From assembly GCA_022616535.1 (NCBI GenBank), contig JAKEEM010000001.1, positions 1 through 47,562 of the forward strand: a stretch of 47,562 nt of DNA. The letters run 5' to 3'. A program made the translations under genes and the position numbers. The notes under the pieces were generated by a model. It did no database searches. It was not told where the DNA came from and was given only the letters and a program-made list of their open reading frames with translations. Of the stretch, positions 8,183 through 17,427 are shown one piece after another (position 1 is the stretch's first letter; each line of letters starts with the position of its first letter). This DNA comes from Chlorobiota bacterium. Its GTDB lineage: Bacteria > Bacteroidota > Ignavibacteria > Tepidaquicellales > OLB5.

Positions 8183-8830
8183 TTAACGAAGGTCTTTGTT
8201 TGCTTTTCCCCAAAGAGATTCATTCCATAGAAGTTTATTAATTTTTCTATCTTCTTCAGACTTCGGAATTTCCTGGTAATCCTTTGGTACGGAGTTAACC
8301 GTATACATTTGATGAATAGTTACAGCTTTCTTCTTTATACAAGCTCTACTGTATTCATCTTTTAAATCAGGATGATAATTATTTATTACACTGTCTAATG
8401 AGTTTTTGAATATATAAGTTAAATTGCATTCAAAATCTTTAATTGATCTGCTCAAAAGCAAACTTATTGAGTCATTTAAATTTAATACAAGTTTTGCTCC
8501 AGATGATGGATTCAATATCAACATTTTGGGAACTTTTTTGTAAAGAAATGGGATGACTCCATCAACTATTAAATTATGAATATAAAAATTATTGTAAAAA
8601 AAACTAATAGGTCCCATAGCTATGCTAAAGGGAGTTTTTTGATAGTCAACAAATACAAGCGGCTCCGTGATTACTAGCAATGTATCTTTGCTTTTATTCT
8701 TAATTTTTATAATTATTTCATCAATTTCTGTTTCGGTACTATCGAATTCAAGATTAATTAAAATATCATCACTTTCCTGAGATAATATCCAGCAATTAAG
8801 AATTAATAATGCAAGAATTAACTTTACCAT
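8183..8830 (-). CDS. Secreted or membrane-anchored protein of unknown function
   Basis: The product has 215 residues. The N-terminus (MVKLILALLILNCWILSQ) is a signal peptide or lipid-anchor-like leader with a Cys at position 13 but no proper lipobox. The rest is predicted soluble, with alternating hydrophobic residues typical of beta sheet (DDILINLEFDS, then EIIIKIKNKSKDTLLVI). I do not recognise the family. It lies 73 bases upstream of nothing on the same strand except the terminator of the next minus-strand gene, so it is probably a single-gene unit. Confidence 0.6.
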   Translation of the reverse strand: MVKLILALLILNCWILSQESDDILINLEFDSTETEIDEIIIKIKNKSKDTLLVITEPLVFVDYQKTPFSIAMGPISFFYNNFYIHNLIVDGVIPFLYKKVPKMLILNPSSGAKLVLNLNDSISLLLSRSIKDFECNLTYIFKNSLDSVINNYHPDLKDEYSRACIKKKAVTIHQMYTVNSVPKDYQEIPKSEEDRKINKLLWNESLWGKANKDLR

Positions 8831-8856
8831 AATTTAAATATAATTAATTCCTCATG

Positions 8857-8883
8857 TAAAAAGCCCGCCGCTATTGACGGGCT
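8857..8883 (-). terminator. Rho-independent terminator
   Basis: On the minus strand AGCCCG and CGGGCT (ends at 8883 and 8862) form a GC stem followed by TTTTTAC. It lies 20 bases past the stop codon of the gene at 8904-10577. Confidence 0.7.
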
Positions 8884-8903
8884 AAATCATTTTTTTATAA
8901 AAA

Positions 8904-10577
8904 CTATTTTACCAGAATCATTTTCTTGACAGTCGAATAATCGCCCGCGTTTAATTTATAAAAATATACACCGCTTGAAAGACTACCCGCATTAAAGTTT
9001 ATGGTATGACTCCCCGCCGGGTATGAACCGCTTGCCAAAGTCTTTATAAACTGTCCGAGCGAATTAAAAACTTCAATTGTCACTAATGATTTCTCAGGCA
9101 GACTGAATCCTATGGTTGTTGAAGGATTAAACGGATTAGGATAGTTCTGCATAAGCTCAAATTTGCTTGGTATGCCGGTAACCGGCTCTGTTCCCAGCAG
9201 TTCGGAAATTTCAGCAGTATAAATATCCATATTAAATCCGCCCAATCTTTCGTCCGTCCATACAGGAACGATGTTTTGCCCGACATAATCGACATCTATG
9301 TAATCACCGAACCTTACGTTGCTTCCCGGGATATTAGTAGGCGATGGTTCCGCGCTGACAAGCTCGTTGGTAAATGTATTTCCGCCGTCAATTGAGCGGG
9401 CGACAAATGCCTCTATAATTGTGTTATTAGGTGTGTTTCTCGTATCCATAAACATAATGGCAATATTCCCAACTTCATTAACAGCAATAACGGGCCAGTA
9501 CTGAATTTTACCGTTGCTAAGTGGGTCATTATTCACTCTTGTTGGAGCTGACCAGTTAACTCCCCCGTTAGTCGACCGTGTAAAAAACACGTCGCAGTCA
9601 CTATTTCTGTTATCGGCAAATACGACGTATAAGTTTCCTGCATTTGGTCCTGTGCTGTTATCAACAGCAATATAGGGAAAAGTTGAAACACCGTTGGGCA
9701 ATCCGCTCGGAAAAGTACCTGAGGCAATCTGTATATCCGTTCCAAATGTTGCCCCTCCGTCAGTGGAGCGGTCAAACATTACGTTTGCGTTTCCTCCGAA
9801 CCCAAGCCATACAACATTGACTTGCCCGTTTCTGCTGACGCAAAGGTTTGAACCCTGAACTGAACCGCCGGAACTCACTGCAACCGGAGAAGCTGTCCAG
9901 TTCACGCCTCCGTTTGTTGATTTGACCAACCGAATGCCTCCGAGTGAAAAGCTTGTCCAGCTGATATATAATGTGTTTAGAAAAGGACTTACTGGAGATA
10001 AGTCTGTTGTAATCCATTCCTTGTCCTCTGTTCCTGACTGTGAGCAAATAAATGCCTGCGGGAATGTTACACCGTCATTGGTTGATTTGTAAACAGCAAG
10101 CGTAAGATTGCCGCTCGGAAAAGCTATAGAAATTACAGCAATGTAAAAATTTCCTGCCGTATCGACTGTAACAACAGGGTCGCTGTTTCTGGTTAGTCCG
10201 GGCAATAAAGTCGAGTCAAGTATCTGTGATACAGACCATGTCAATCCGCCGTTTGTTGAGTAACTGTATCCAACTCTCCTGTTTGCGGCAGGGTCGACTC
10301 CGTAACGGAAATCGCGCCACGCTGCAACAACACGGTTTGGATTTTTCCTGCTTATGCAGACCGATGGCTCGTTTTGCGGAGCGGAGTGCTGTGATATGTT
10401 TATGTTGAAAAATATGCTGGATGAAGGACTTTCAAACAGCGGTACTTTGTTAAATACAGGATTGCCCGGTTCTCTTTCTCTTTCCAGCGGATATTTGAAC
10501 CAGTCTTCAAATTTATCCTGTGTGAATGCCTGAATTGTCAGTAAAACCAGAGCTGATAAGGTAAATAGTGTTTTCAT
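8904..10577 (-). CDS. Secreted sialidase-fold (Asp-box) protein with T9SS sorting domain
   Basis: The product has 557 residues. A signal peptide (about 1-19, ending TIQAFTQ) is followed by a region with repeated Asp-box-like motifs such as STNGGLTWS, STNGGVNWT and STDGGATFG, which mark six-bladed sialidase-type propellers. The C-terminus is a T9SS type A sorting domain (LMQNYPNPFNPSTTIGF, then a KKMILVK end). Catalytic residues of true sialidases cannot be assigned, so enzymatic activity is not claimed. It should be exported by the SprA-dependent pathway encoded in this window. A hairpin terminator follows. Confidence 0.85.
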   Translation of the reverse strand: MKTLFTLSALVLLTIQAFTQDKFEDWFKYPLEREREPGNPVFNKVPLFESPSSSIFFNINISQHSAPQNEPSVCISRKNPNRVVAAWRDFRYGVDPAANRRVGYSYSTNGGLTWSVSQILDSTLLPGLTRNSDPVVTVDTAGNFYIAVISIAFPSGNLTLAVYKSTNDGVTFPQAFICSQSGTEDKEWITTDLSPVSPFLNTLYISWTSFSLGGIRLVKSTNGGVNWTASPVAVSSGGSVQGSNLCVSRNGQVNVVWLGFGGNANVMFDRSTDGGATFGTDIQIASGTFPSGLPNGVSTFPYIAVDNSTGPNAGNLYVVFADNRNSDCDVFFTRSTNGGVNWSAPTRVNNDPLSNGKIQYWPVIAVNEVGNIAIMFMDTRNTPNNTIIEAFVARSIDGGNTFTNELVSAEPSPTNIPGSNVRFGDYIDVDYVGQNIVPVWTDERLGGFNMDIYTAEISELLGTEPVTGIPSKFELMQNYPNPFNPSTTIGFSLPEKSLVTIEVFNSLGQFIKTLASGSYPAGSHTINFNAGSLSSGVYFYKLNAGDYSTVKKMILVK

Positions 10578-10662
10578 ATTCTTAATAAATTTGATTTATT
10601 ACAAAAGTAATATATAAATAAATTAAGTAAGTTTAAGGGCAAAATTTGAAATTATTATTTGA

Positions 10663-10887
10663 CTACTGTATTATATCCGAATTATACCTGTATTTTTCGA
10701 TTACTTCTTCATCCGTTGAGGTATCAACAATCTCACCGCACTGCTGGCACTGGAAAACGACTTCGGTCGGCTTGGCGCTGAATCCCATTGAAAGCCAGAA
10801 ATAACCGCCCTTAGTGTAACGGGTTTTGGCAGTAATCATCCTGTCGCCTTTTTTAAATCCGCACTTGCAGGTTTTTTCAGTTGTCAT
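10663..10887 (-). CDS. Small zinc-ribbon protein
   Basis: The product has 74 residues. A CKCG motif near the N-terminus and a CQQCG motif near residue 50 form a CxC/CxxC pair that could bind one zinc ion. No other domain is visible and the function is unknown. It lies 32 bases downstream of the antiporter-like gene on the same strand and may belong to that transcript. Confidence 0.6.
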   Translation of the reverse strand: MTTEKTCKCGFKKGDRMITAKTRYTKGGYFWLSMGFSAKPTEVVFQCQQCGEIVDTSTDEEVIEKYRYNSDIIQ

Positions 10888-10919
10888 TTTTCAAAAATAC
10901 CAATCACTATATATTTTAA

Positions 10920-12179
10920 CTACGCAATAAACAAAAGCCATTCAAGAATAAACAGAGGTATGAGAATCGGAATCGAGTATTTGAGCATATAGCCGAAAAA
11001 GCTTGGTGTATCAACCTTCTGGTGGGCAGCGATTGACTTGACCATAAAATTCGGTCCGTTGCCTATATATGTCATTGCACCAAAGAATACTGCAGAAATC
11101 GAAATTGCTACAACGTGCCTTTCATGCTGCGCTATGAAAAAAAGAACATCCGACAAATCGTTTATGTTAAGTCCATACACACCCATTGCAGCGGTTAAAA
11201 ATGTCAGATATGTGGGGGCGTTATCAAGAAAACCAGACAGAAATCCTGTGAACCAAAAATACTGAGAGGGGGAGGTTATCCCAAGCTCACTCGAGTGCAG
11301 CCGGAGAAGTTCTAATGCCGGAGTCATCGTAATAAAAATTCCAATAAACAGCCAGGCAACTTCCTTAATAGGGTGAAAATCGAAATGGTTTCTTTTGTGA
11401 ATTTCGTTATTTGTAAGCTTATAAGAAATAAAAGCAGTGGAAAGCATTATAGCTTCCCGTAAAAATAGCGGTTCAGTTATGAACACCGAGGCAATTACGA
11501 CTGCAAGCAGAAGAAAGTTATACCACCCTTTAAGCTCAATCTTTTCTTTAGCTTTAATCTCGCGTTCTTCAAGCTTCTCGGGCTGACGCTTGAAGTTAAT
11601 ATAATCAAAAATATAAAAGACTATAAGCAGTGCAAGTAGTGCGGTAAGCCATTTCCAGAACACTTTGTCAATCACCCAAAAGAAAGGAATGCCTTTCAAA
11701 AATCCTAGAAACAGGGGCGGGTCGCCTATCGGGGTGAGCGCTCCCCCGACATTTGAAACAATGAATATGAAAAATACAATATGGAAGCTTGTAATTCTTA
11801 ATTTATTTGTCTTAATGTAGGGACGAATTAAAAGCATTGAAGCGCCGGTTGTACCGATAAAATTAGCGATAAGCCCGCCGAGCGCAAGCAGCACAACATT
11901 TCTAAACGGTGTTGCTAGTCCTTTGATTTCAATTAAGATTCCGCCTGAAACAATATATAATGCTGTCAGAAGCGATATAAACATTGTATATTCTTCAATC
12001 GAGTGAAGTATATCCCATCCTTTAGTGATAAAGATGTAATAAATAGTTGTCATAAACCCAAGACCAAGCGAAACCCAGTGGTAATTATCATGCCAAAACT
12101 TCGGTAATATAAACGGAAGAACCGCAATCGAGAGCAGCAGAAATATGAACGGAAGGACGCTGAGTAAACTTGGCTCCAT
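10920..12179 (-). CDS. NhaD-type sodium:proton antiporter family protein
   Basis: The product has 419 residues and about ten to twelve hydrophobic segments, so it is an inner-membrane protein. The GGALTPIGDPPLFLGFLKG segment and the GTTGASMLLIRP segment are typical of the ion transporter superfamily members annotated as NhaD-like Na+/H+ antiporters in this phylum group. It would exchange Na+ for H+ across the inner membrane. It follows nuoM by 40 bases on the same strand. A related citrate or dicarboxylate substrate cannot be excluded from sequence alone. Confidence 0.75.
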   Translation of the reverse strand: MEPSLLSVLPFIFLLLSIAVLPFILPKFWHDNYHWVSLGLGFMTTIYYIFITKGWDILHSIEEYTMFISLLTALYIVSGGILIEIKGLATPFRNVVLLALGGLIANFIGTTGASMLLIRPYIKTNKLRITSFHIVFFIFIVSNVGGALTPIGDPPLFLGFLKGIPFFWVIDKVFWKWLTALLALLIVFYIFDYINFKRQPEKLEEREIKAKEKIELKGWYNFLLLAVVIASVFITEPLFLREAIMLSTAFISYKLTNNEIHKRNHFDFHPIKEVAWLFIGIFITMTPALELLRLHSSELGITSPSQYFWFTGFLSGFLDNAPTYLTFLTAAMGVYGLNINDLSDVLFFIAQHERHVVAISISAVFFGAMTYIGNGPNFMVKSIAAHQKVDTPSFFGYMLKYSIPILIPLFILEWLLFIA

Positions 12180-12219
12180 TAATTACCTTTCCCTTAGAGA
12201 TGAATATATTAAGGGTAAC

Positions 12220-13743
12220 TTACGGAATCCTAAGTAAGTTTCTTTTTGCGGTTTCAACATTTTCGATGACTTTCTTCATAGATGCTTCCGACTTGCTTAA
12301 AAATGTATTCGGATAAACACCGATCCAAACAATAAAAATAATAATTAATGCTGATGCTACAGTTTCTCTTAAATTCAAGTCAGGAATCGATTTATTTATA
12401 TCCTTATCAAGCGGTCCAAGCAGAACCCTCTGATACATCCACAGCAGATAAACTGCGCTCAAAACAACTCCAGTAGTTCCGAGTATTGTATAAGTATGGT
12501 TATTAAGCAAAGCTGAGTTAAACGAACCTATTAAAATCATAAATTCACCGATGAAACCGTTAAGTCCGGGCAAGCCAATTGAAGATAAGCAAATTACTAA
12601 TAATAAAGAACCGAAGATTGGGACAACTTTTAAGATTCCCCCGTAATCAGCGATCTCCCGTGTATACCTCCTATCATAAAGGAAACCGACAAACATAAAC
12701 AAAGCGCCAGTGGAAAGTCCGTGATTAACCATTTGTATAAGTGCTCCCTGCATAGCTTCGACATTTAATGCAGCCAAACCGAGCAGAATAAAACCCATAT
12801 GGCTCACCGAAGAATATGCGACAAGCTTTTTAACATCTTTTTGAGCAATACATACAAGTGCTCCGTAAATAATGCCGATAACTCCGAATACGGCAAGCAG
12901 CCACGCATATTTGATGAACATAATCGGGAAAAGCTCCATTGAGAAACGGATTATCCCGTAAGTTCCCATTTTAAGCAAAACTGCTGCAAGAATAATACTG
13001 CCCGCTGTCGGAGCTTCGGTGTGAGCGTCGGGCAGCCATGTATGAAAAGGAAACATGGGCACTTTTATAACGAAGCTTAAGCCAAAGAAAATAAAAAGCC
13101 ATAATTGAATCGTCTGCGGGGTGTAAGGAGAAACTTTTCTCAATTCCAGATAATCTGTTGTGAATTTCCCAAGCTGAGGCGTAACGTAATTCGACAGCCA
13201 GATTATTGCGACAAGCATTAACAGGCTTCCGAACATTGTGTACAGGAAGAATTTTAGGTTAGCGTAATATTTATTCTTCCCGCCCCAAAAACCGATAATA
13301 AAATACATTGGAATCAGTATCAGCTCCCAGAAAACGTAAAAGAGGATTAAATCAAGCGATAAGAAAACACCAAGCAGTGCTCCTTCAAGCAGCAGGAGCA
13401 GGAAATAAAATTCTTTTACTCTTGTTGCAACCGAACCCCACACACCCAGAATTGTTACCGGGAAGATAAATGCAGTAAGCAATACAAGAAGCAGTGAAAT
13501 TCCGTCAATCCCGAGCAGGTAAAAAATATTGAAATCCTTAACCCATTGATATCTTTCAACAAACTGAAAATCAGCATTTGCAGAATTAAATAAGGAAAGG
13601 ACGTAAAGAGAAAAACCGAAAACAGCTGCAGAAACAATAAACGAATATATTTTTATTAATTTTTCTTTATCTCTGAAAAATAATACGGGAATTGAAAGAA
13701 CTATCGGACTAAAGATCAGAACAGTAAGTATATTATTCACCAA
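12220..13743 (-). CDS. nuoM: NADH-quinone oxidoreductase subunit M
   Basis: The product has 507 residues and about fourteen membrane segments. It carries the complex I proton-channel signatures: the essential Glu in LFYVFWELILIPMYFIIGFW, the Lys in VIKVPMFPFHTWLPDAHTEA, and a discontinuous helix LLKMGTYGIIRF. In complex I, NuoM is one of three antiporter-like subunits that pump protons during NADH oxidation. The pattern fits NuoM better than MrpD. The start is TTG at 13743, with a GTG as the next codon. It lies alone between an aminotransferase and an antiporter gene rather than in a nuo operon. Confidence 0.85.
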   Translation of the reverse strand: MVNNILTVLIFSPIVLSIPVLFFRDKEKLIKIYSFIVSAAVFGFSLYVLSLFNSANADFQFVERYQWVKDFNIFYLLGIDGISLLLVLLTAFIFPVTILGVWGSVATRVKEFYFLLLLLEGALLGVFLSLDLILFYVFWELILIPMYFIIGFWGGKNKYYANLKFFLYTMFGSLLMLVAIIWLSNYVTPQLGKFTTDYLELRKVSPYTPQTIQLWLFIFFGLSFVIKVPMFPFHTWLPDAHTEAPTAGSIILAAVLLKMGTYGIIRFSMELFPIMFIKYAWLLAVFGVIGIIYGALVCIAQKDVKKLVAYSSVSHMGFILLGLAALNVEAMQGALIQMVNHGLSTGALFMFVGFLYDRRYTREIADYGGILKVVPIFGSLLLVICLSSIGLPGLNGFIGEFMILIGSFNSALLNNHTYTILGTTGVVLSAVYLLWMYQRVLLGPLDKDINKSIPDLNLRETVASALIIIFIVWIGVYPNTFLSKSEASMKKVIENVETAKRNLLRIP

Positions 13744-13770
13744 TATGTAGTTTAATTTTTATGATGCGAT

Positions 13771-15096
13771 TTAATTTTTATGATTTTCATTAAAAAGCCT
13801 GAGTCTTGTTTCAAGTTCTGGAAGCTGCTCGTCTGAAACGAGGGATACGCATACTCTGATACCCTCTTTTCTTAAGCTCCCCGTATTTGAAAGCGATATT
13901 GCGCTTATGCCGTAATACAAAAGCTTTTCTATTAATTCTTCACCTGTAAAAGAAGGATAAGAAACGGTAAAATAAAATCCGTCTGCAATAGGGTCTCCCT
14001 CGTCGTGTTCATAAACTATTTTAAATCCGTTTTCCGTGAACATCTTCTTCATAATCTTTGCTCTTTGGCCGTAGACTTTTACTTCATCGATAAAATTATA
14101 ATCACCGTCGTTCACTGCTTTAAGCATAGCTGCAAACGCAAACTGGGTTGAGTGAGTCACACCTGCAGAAACTGCGTAAGCCGCTCCGTAAACTAAGGAA
14201 TGCCCGAAATTGGGACTTGAGTAATTTCTAAGCAAATCGGGATAATCCCTGTCGTAAAGATTTTCCGAAACAACAATACACCCGATTCTCTGACCAGCAT
14301 AGCTGAAAATCTTTGAACTTGAAATAAGTATGATATAATTTTCATTGTGTCTTGCAACTGTCGGCTGGTGCGGCGGCAAGCCGGGTTTTGAGTAGTCCTT
14401 TCTGAAATCCATATTAAAATAAGCCAGGTCCTCTATTGGAATTACATCATATTTAGAACAGAGCTCGCCTATTATTTTTAATTCTTTTTCCGTGAAACAA
14501 ATCCAGGACGGATTATTAGGATTGGAATATAACAGGCAAGAGACATTGCCTTTACTTAAAATCGATTCAAGCTTATCTCGCAGTTTTTCCCCCCTGTATT
14601 TATAAACATCCAAGTTAGTTTGATTTATACCTATAACACTAAGCTGCTGTTTATGAACTGGAAAACCCGGGTCAAGAAATAAAACAGTATCTTTTCTTTT
14701 ATCTATTCTACCAAGTGTAAGGAAGCTAATAAAGCTGCCGTTGGTTGAGCCCGTGCACGGAAAACAGCATTTCTGGGGAACCTCGATATCGAGGAATAAA
14801 TTTACAAATCTTGAAATTTCCCGCTTTAATTCCGGAACACCCTCAATGTTAGGATATTTGCTTGCAATTCCCATTTTCAATGCATTTGCCTCGGCATTAA
14901 TCCCGATATCGCATGCTGGAAGTCCGGGCACACCCATCTCCATCCGTATGAACTTAATTCCGCTTTCATTTTCAATAGAATTAATAAGCGATAGAATTTC
15001 CCTTATAGAAGCTTTGCCTATATTTGTAAGCTTGCTTTCCTTAATTTTTTGCTTGACCAGATTATAGTCTATGGGGGTGTTTACTAATGTTTCCAT
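13771..15096 (-). CDS. PLP-dependent aminotransferase, class I/II
   Basis: The product has 441 residues with the fold-type I aminotransferase pattern. Visible features are SNPNNP (Asn195 contacts PLP), IEDLAY (Asp223 pairs with the pyridine nitrogen), SSSKIFSYAGQRIG (Lys262 forms the Schiff base) and the substrate-carboxylate Arg near the C-terminus. It transfers an amino group between an amino acid and a 2-oxo acid in the cytoplasm. The donor is not visible. It follows an aldehyde dehydrogenase gene by 11 bases, so the pair probably acts in one pathway, converting an amino acid or amine by transamination and oxidation. Confidence 0.8.
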   Translation of the reverse strand: METLVNTPIDYNLVKQKIKESKLTNIGKASIREILSLINSIENESGIKFIRMEMGVPGLPACDIGINAEANALKMGIASKYPNIEGVPELKREISRFVNLFLDIEVPQKCCFPCTGSTNGSFISFLTLGRIDKRKDTVLFLDPGFPVHKQQLSVIGINQTNLDVYKYRGEKLRDKLESILSKGNVSCLLYSNPNNPSWICFTEKELKIIGELCSKYDVIPIEDLAYFNMDFRKDYSKPGLPPHQPTVARHNENYIILISSSKIFSYAGQRIGCIVVSENLYDRDYPDLLRNYSSPNFGHSLVYGAAYAVSAGVTHSTQFAFAAMLKAVNDGDYNFIDEVKVYGQRAKIMKKMFTENGFKIVYEHDEGDPIADGFYFTVSYPSFTGEELIEKLLYYGISAISLSNTGSLRKEGIRVCVSLVSDEQLPELETRLRLFNENHKN

Positions 15097-15107
15097 TTTA
15101 AAGAATT

Positions 15108-16598
15108 TTAGTCATCCGGAACGGTAACGTTATACCAGAATTTCTTCTTCCTGTCGAGGATTTCATCAATATGAATATGTTTAAGCTCAGTATAGGATTT
15201 AAGCCCTTCAAGGCCGAGTTCCCTACCTATGCCGCTTTGTTTATAGCCGCCAAAGGGAGCGAAATCATTAAGCAAATGCCATTCGTTAATCCACACAGTG
15301 CCTGCACGGAGCTTTTTTGCAACCTCCATTGCCCTATCGTTATCTTTAGACCATATTCCCCCGGCTAATCCGTAACTCGAAGCATTTGCTATTCTCACCG
15401 CGTCATTTTCATCTTTTGCCTTAATCACAGCTAATACCGGACCAAAAATCTCCTCCTGAGCAATTCTCATCTCATTAGATACATCTGAAAACAAAGTCGG
15501 CTCTACAAAGCACCCATTTTCAAATCCTTTTGGAACACATCCGCCGTAAACAAGCTTCGCACCTTCGTTTTTACCTATTTCAATATAATCCAAAACTCTT
15601 TTCTGTTGTTTCTCCGAAACCAATGGACCTATATCGGTGTCTTTATCCATTGGATTGCCTATTTTCATTTTAGCAAGTTTTGATTTAAGTCTTTCGACAA
15701 CTTCATCGTGGTTCTTTGGTGTTAGAATTAACCTTGAGCCGGCTACACAGCACTGCCCGCTGTGAAAATAGCATGCATAGGCTGAGCCGTCAACAGCTAA
15801 ATCCAAATCTGCGTCATCAAGAATAATACTTGCTGATTTTCCCCCAAGCTCAAGAGTAACTTTTTTCATCGTTGCCGATGCAAGCTGCATAACCCTTTTG
15901 CCTACCTCCGTAGAACCTGTAAATGCTACTTTATCAACCAAAGGATTAGTAACCATTTCCTCACCAACCTCAGCATCTCCTGTTATAATGTTTACAATTC
16001 CTTTGGGCAAATCGGTTTGGTCGATAAGCTTAGCAAGCTCAAGGGCCGTAATTGAAGTTTCAGGAGCGGGCTTTAGAACAATCGTGCATCCGGCAGCTAA
16101 TGCAGGCGCAATTTTCCAAATTGCCATTTGCAGGGGGAAGTTCCACGGGATTATTGCCGATATAACACCAACCGGCTCACGAACAAGAATATTTTTGCTG
16201 ACACCTTCTTTGGATATGTTAAGCTCTTCGTTTAAATCAGCAAGGGCAAGCTTTGAAAAAGTGCTTGCTGCGCGATACGTTAAATACATATCGTCTTTTG
16301 ATTTCTTAAATGTTGAGCCGGATTCCTGTATTTCCAGCTCCTGCAGATGTGCGGAATTTTCTTTAATCTTATCGGCAATCTGTTTAAGGACGGCGCTGCG
16401 TTCATCCCTTGATTTAGAAGACCATACACTTGAATCAAAAGAGATACGGGCTGATTTTATTGCATTCTTCGCATCCTCAATGCTTGCTTTCGGTATCTTT
16501 GCAAATACACTTCTGTCATGTGGGTTTATTGCAAAAAAAGTTTCGCCCTTGGTTGCATCTTTGAACTCTCCATTAATGTATAATTTGTATTCGAGCAT
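15108..16598 (-). CDS. NAD(P)-dependent aldehyde dehydrogenase
   Basis: The product has 496 residues, the standard length of the family. It shows PWNFPL (Asn153 of the oxyanion site), KPAPET, FTGSTEVGK for cofactor binding, general-base Glu250 in TLELGGK, nucleophile Cys284 in SGQCCVAG, and EEIFGPV. It oxidises an aldehyde to a carboxylic acid with NAD(P)+ in the cytoplasm. It differs clearly from the 460-residue paralogue at 4495-5877. It is the first gene of a minus-strand run with the aminotransferase and nuoM. Confidence 0.85.
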   Translation of the reverse strand: MLEYKLYINGEFKDATKGETFFAINPHDRSVFAKIPKASIEDAKNAIKSARISFDSSVWSSKSRDERSAVLKQIADKIKENSAHLQELEIQESGSTFKKSKDDMYLTYRAASTFSKLALADLNEELNISKEGVSKNILVREPVGVISAIIPWNFPLQMAIWKIAPALAAGCTIVLKPAPETSITALELAKLIDQTDLPKGIVNIITGDAEVGEEMVTNPLVDKVAFTGSTEVGKRVMQLASATMKKVTLELGGKSASIILDDADLDLAVDGSAYACYFHSGQCCVAGSRLILTPKNHDEVVERLKSKLAKMKIGNPMDKDTDIGPLVSEKQQKRVLDYIEIGKNEGAKLVYGGCVPKGFENGCFVEPTLFSDVSNEMRIAQEEIFGPVLAVIKAKDENDAVRIANASSYGLAGGIWSKDNDRAMEVAKKLRAGTVWINEWHLLNDFAPFGGYKQSGIGRELGLEGLKSYTELKHIHIDEILDRKKKFWYNVTVPDD

Positions 16599-16639
16599 TG
16601 AGAAGCTAAAATGTAAATTTTAGTTGCAACGGCAGATTT

Positions 16640-17128
16640 TCAATTCATATACAGGTAAGGTTTCCATTCTTCATCAATTTTTCCCACAAAATGCTTCATA
16701 AAAGTGATGTGAGAAGGCTTTGTCGGTTTTTTGATTAAAGACATATTTGCATCGCCTGGGCTTCTGTCGCCCTTCTTATTATTGCATTTCACGCATGCAG
16801 CCGCTAAATTTTCCCACGTATCATCTCCACCCTTTGATTTCGGAATAATGTGGTCAATCGTCAAAGGAACATCCGACCTGTTGCAGTACTGGCATCTGTG
16901 GCTGTCTCTTCTTAGTATGTTTTTCCTTGAAAGAACTATTTTTTTATAAGGAACCTTGATATATACTCTCAGCCTGACAATCGTTGGGAAAGGCATTGAT
17001 ATGCGGACAGAGCTCACTTTTTTAGAATCCTTCGATGCAATTAACTCGGCTTTACCTAAAAACATTAAAACAACTGCTCTTTGGACATTACAAATACTCA
17101 TAGCTTCATAGTTTTGGTTCAAAACCAA
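16640..17128 (-). CDS. HNH endonuclease
   Basis: The product has about 162 residues from the TTG at 17128. The HNH domain at the C-terminal side has paired zinc cysteines (C79, C82, C112, C115), the catalytic DH pair (D92, H93) and Asn107 in WENL. The N-terminal VLNQNYEAMSI segment matches the usual start of this family. The frame is open further upstream with readable sequence (KLSGKVLVLNQ) and a GGAAGGAG stretch near 17205-17212, but no ATG, GTG or TTG follows that stretch, so the true start is uncertain. These small HNH proteins are common in Bacteroidota chromosomes and their cellular role is unclear. Confidence 0.75.
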   Translation of the reverse strand: MVLNQNYEAMSICNVQRAVVLMFLGKAELIASKDSKKVSSVRISMPFPTIVRLRVYIKVPYKKIVLSRKNILRRDSHRCQYCNRSDVPLTIDHIIPKSKGGDDTWENLAAACVKCNNKKGDRSPGDANMSLIKKPTKPSHITFMKHFVGKIDEEWKPYLYMN

Positions 17129-17427
17129 AACTTTCCCGCTTAATTTACCGTTTACTCTCCGGGAAACATCGTGAGAATTAAGAGCAATATGGGGTTCGAA
17201 GTCGTAACTCCTTCCTTTGTTTGTGTTTTTTAGTATTTAATTTATAAAAATAGCATTTTAATGAAAAATAAACAAGGAAACAGTTATATCTAAACGAAGG
17301 TTTGTCATAACAGATTTAACTTAAAAATTTTGGTATTGCATTAATTGAACCAAAAATATAAAATTACGTGAATAAAACAAAGAAAAATGCCTATGGAGCT
17401 ATAATACGGTTTTAAAAATTACCAGTT
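17129..17427. other. Divergent intergenic region between HNH gene and sprA
   Basis: This 299-base AT-rich stretch separates the HNH gene on the minus strand from sprA on the plus strand. Its left end (to about 17220) stays open in the HNH frame. No terminator, RNA gene or clear promoter box is seen. Confidence 0.5.

Noticed and set aside
8904-10577. Active sialidase
   Set aside because: Only the Asp-box propeller repeats are visible; the arginine triad and catalytic Tyr/Glu of sialidases could not be assigned.
12220-13743. Mrp antiporter subunit D instead of NuoM
   Set aside because: The FWELILIPMYFIIGFWG and KVPMFPFHTWLPDAHTEA segments fit NuoM better, and no other mrp genes are adjacent.
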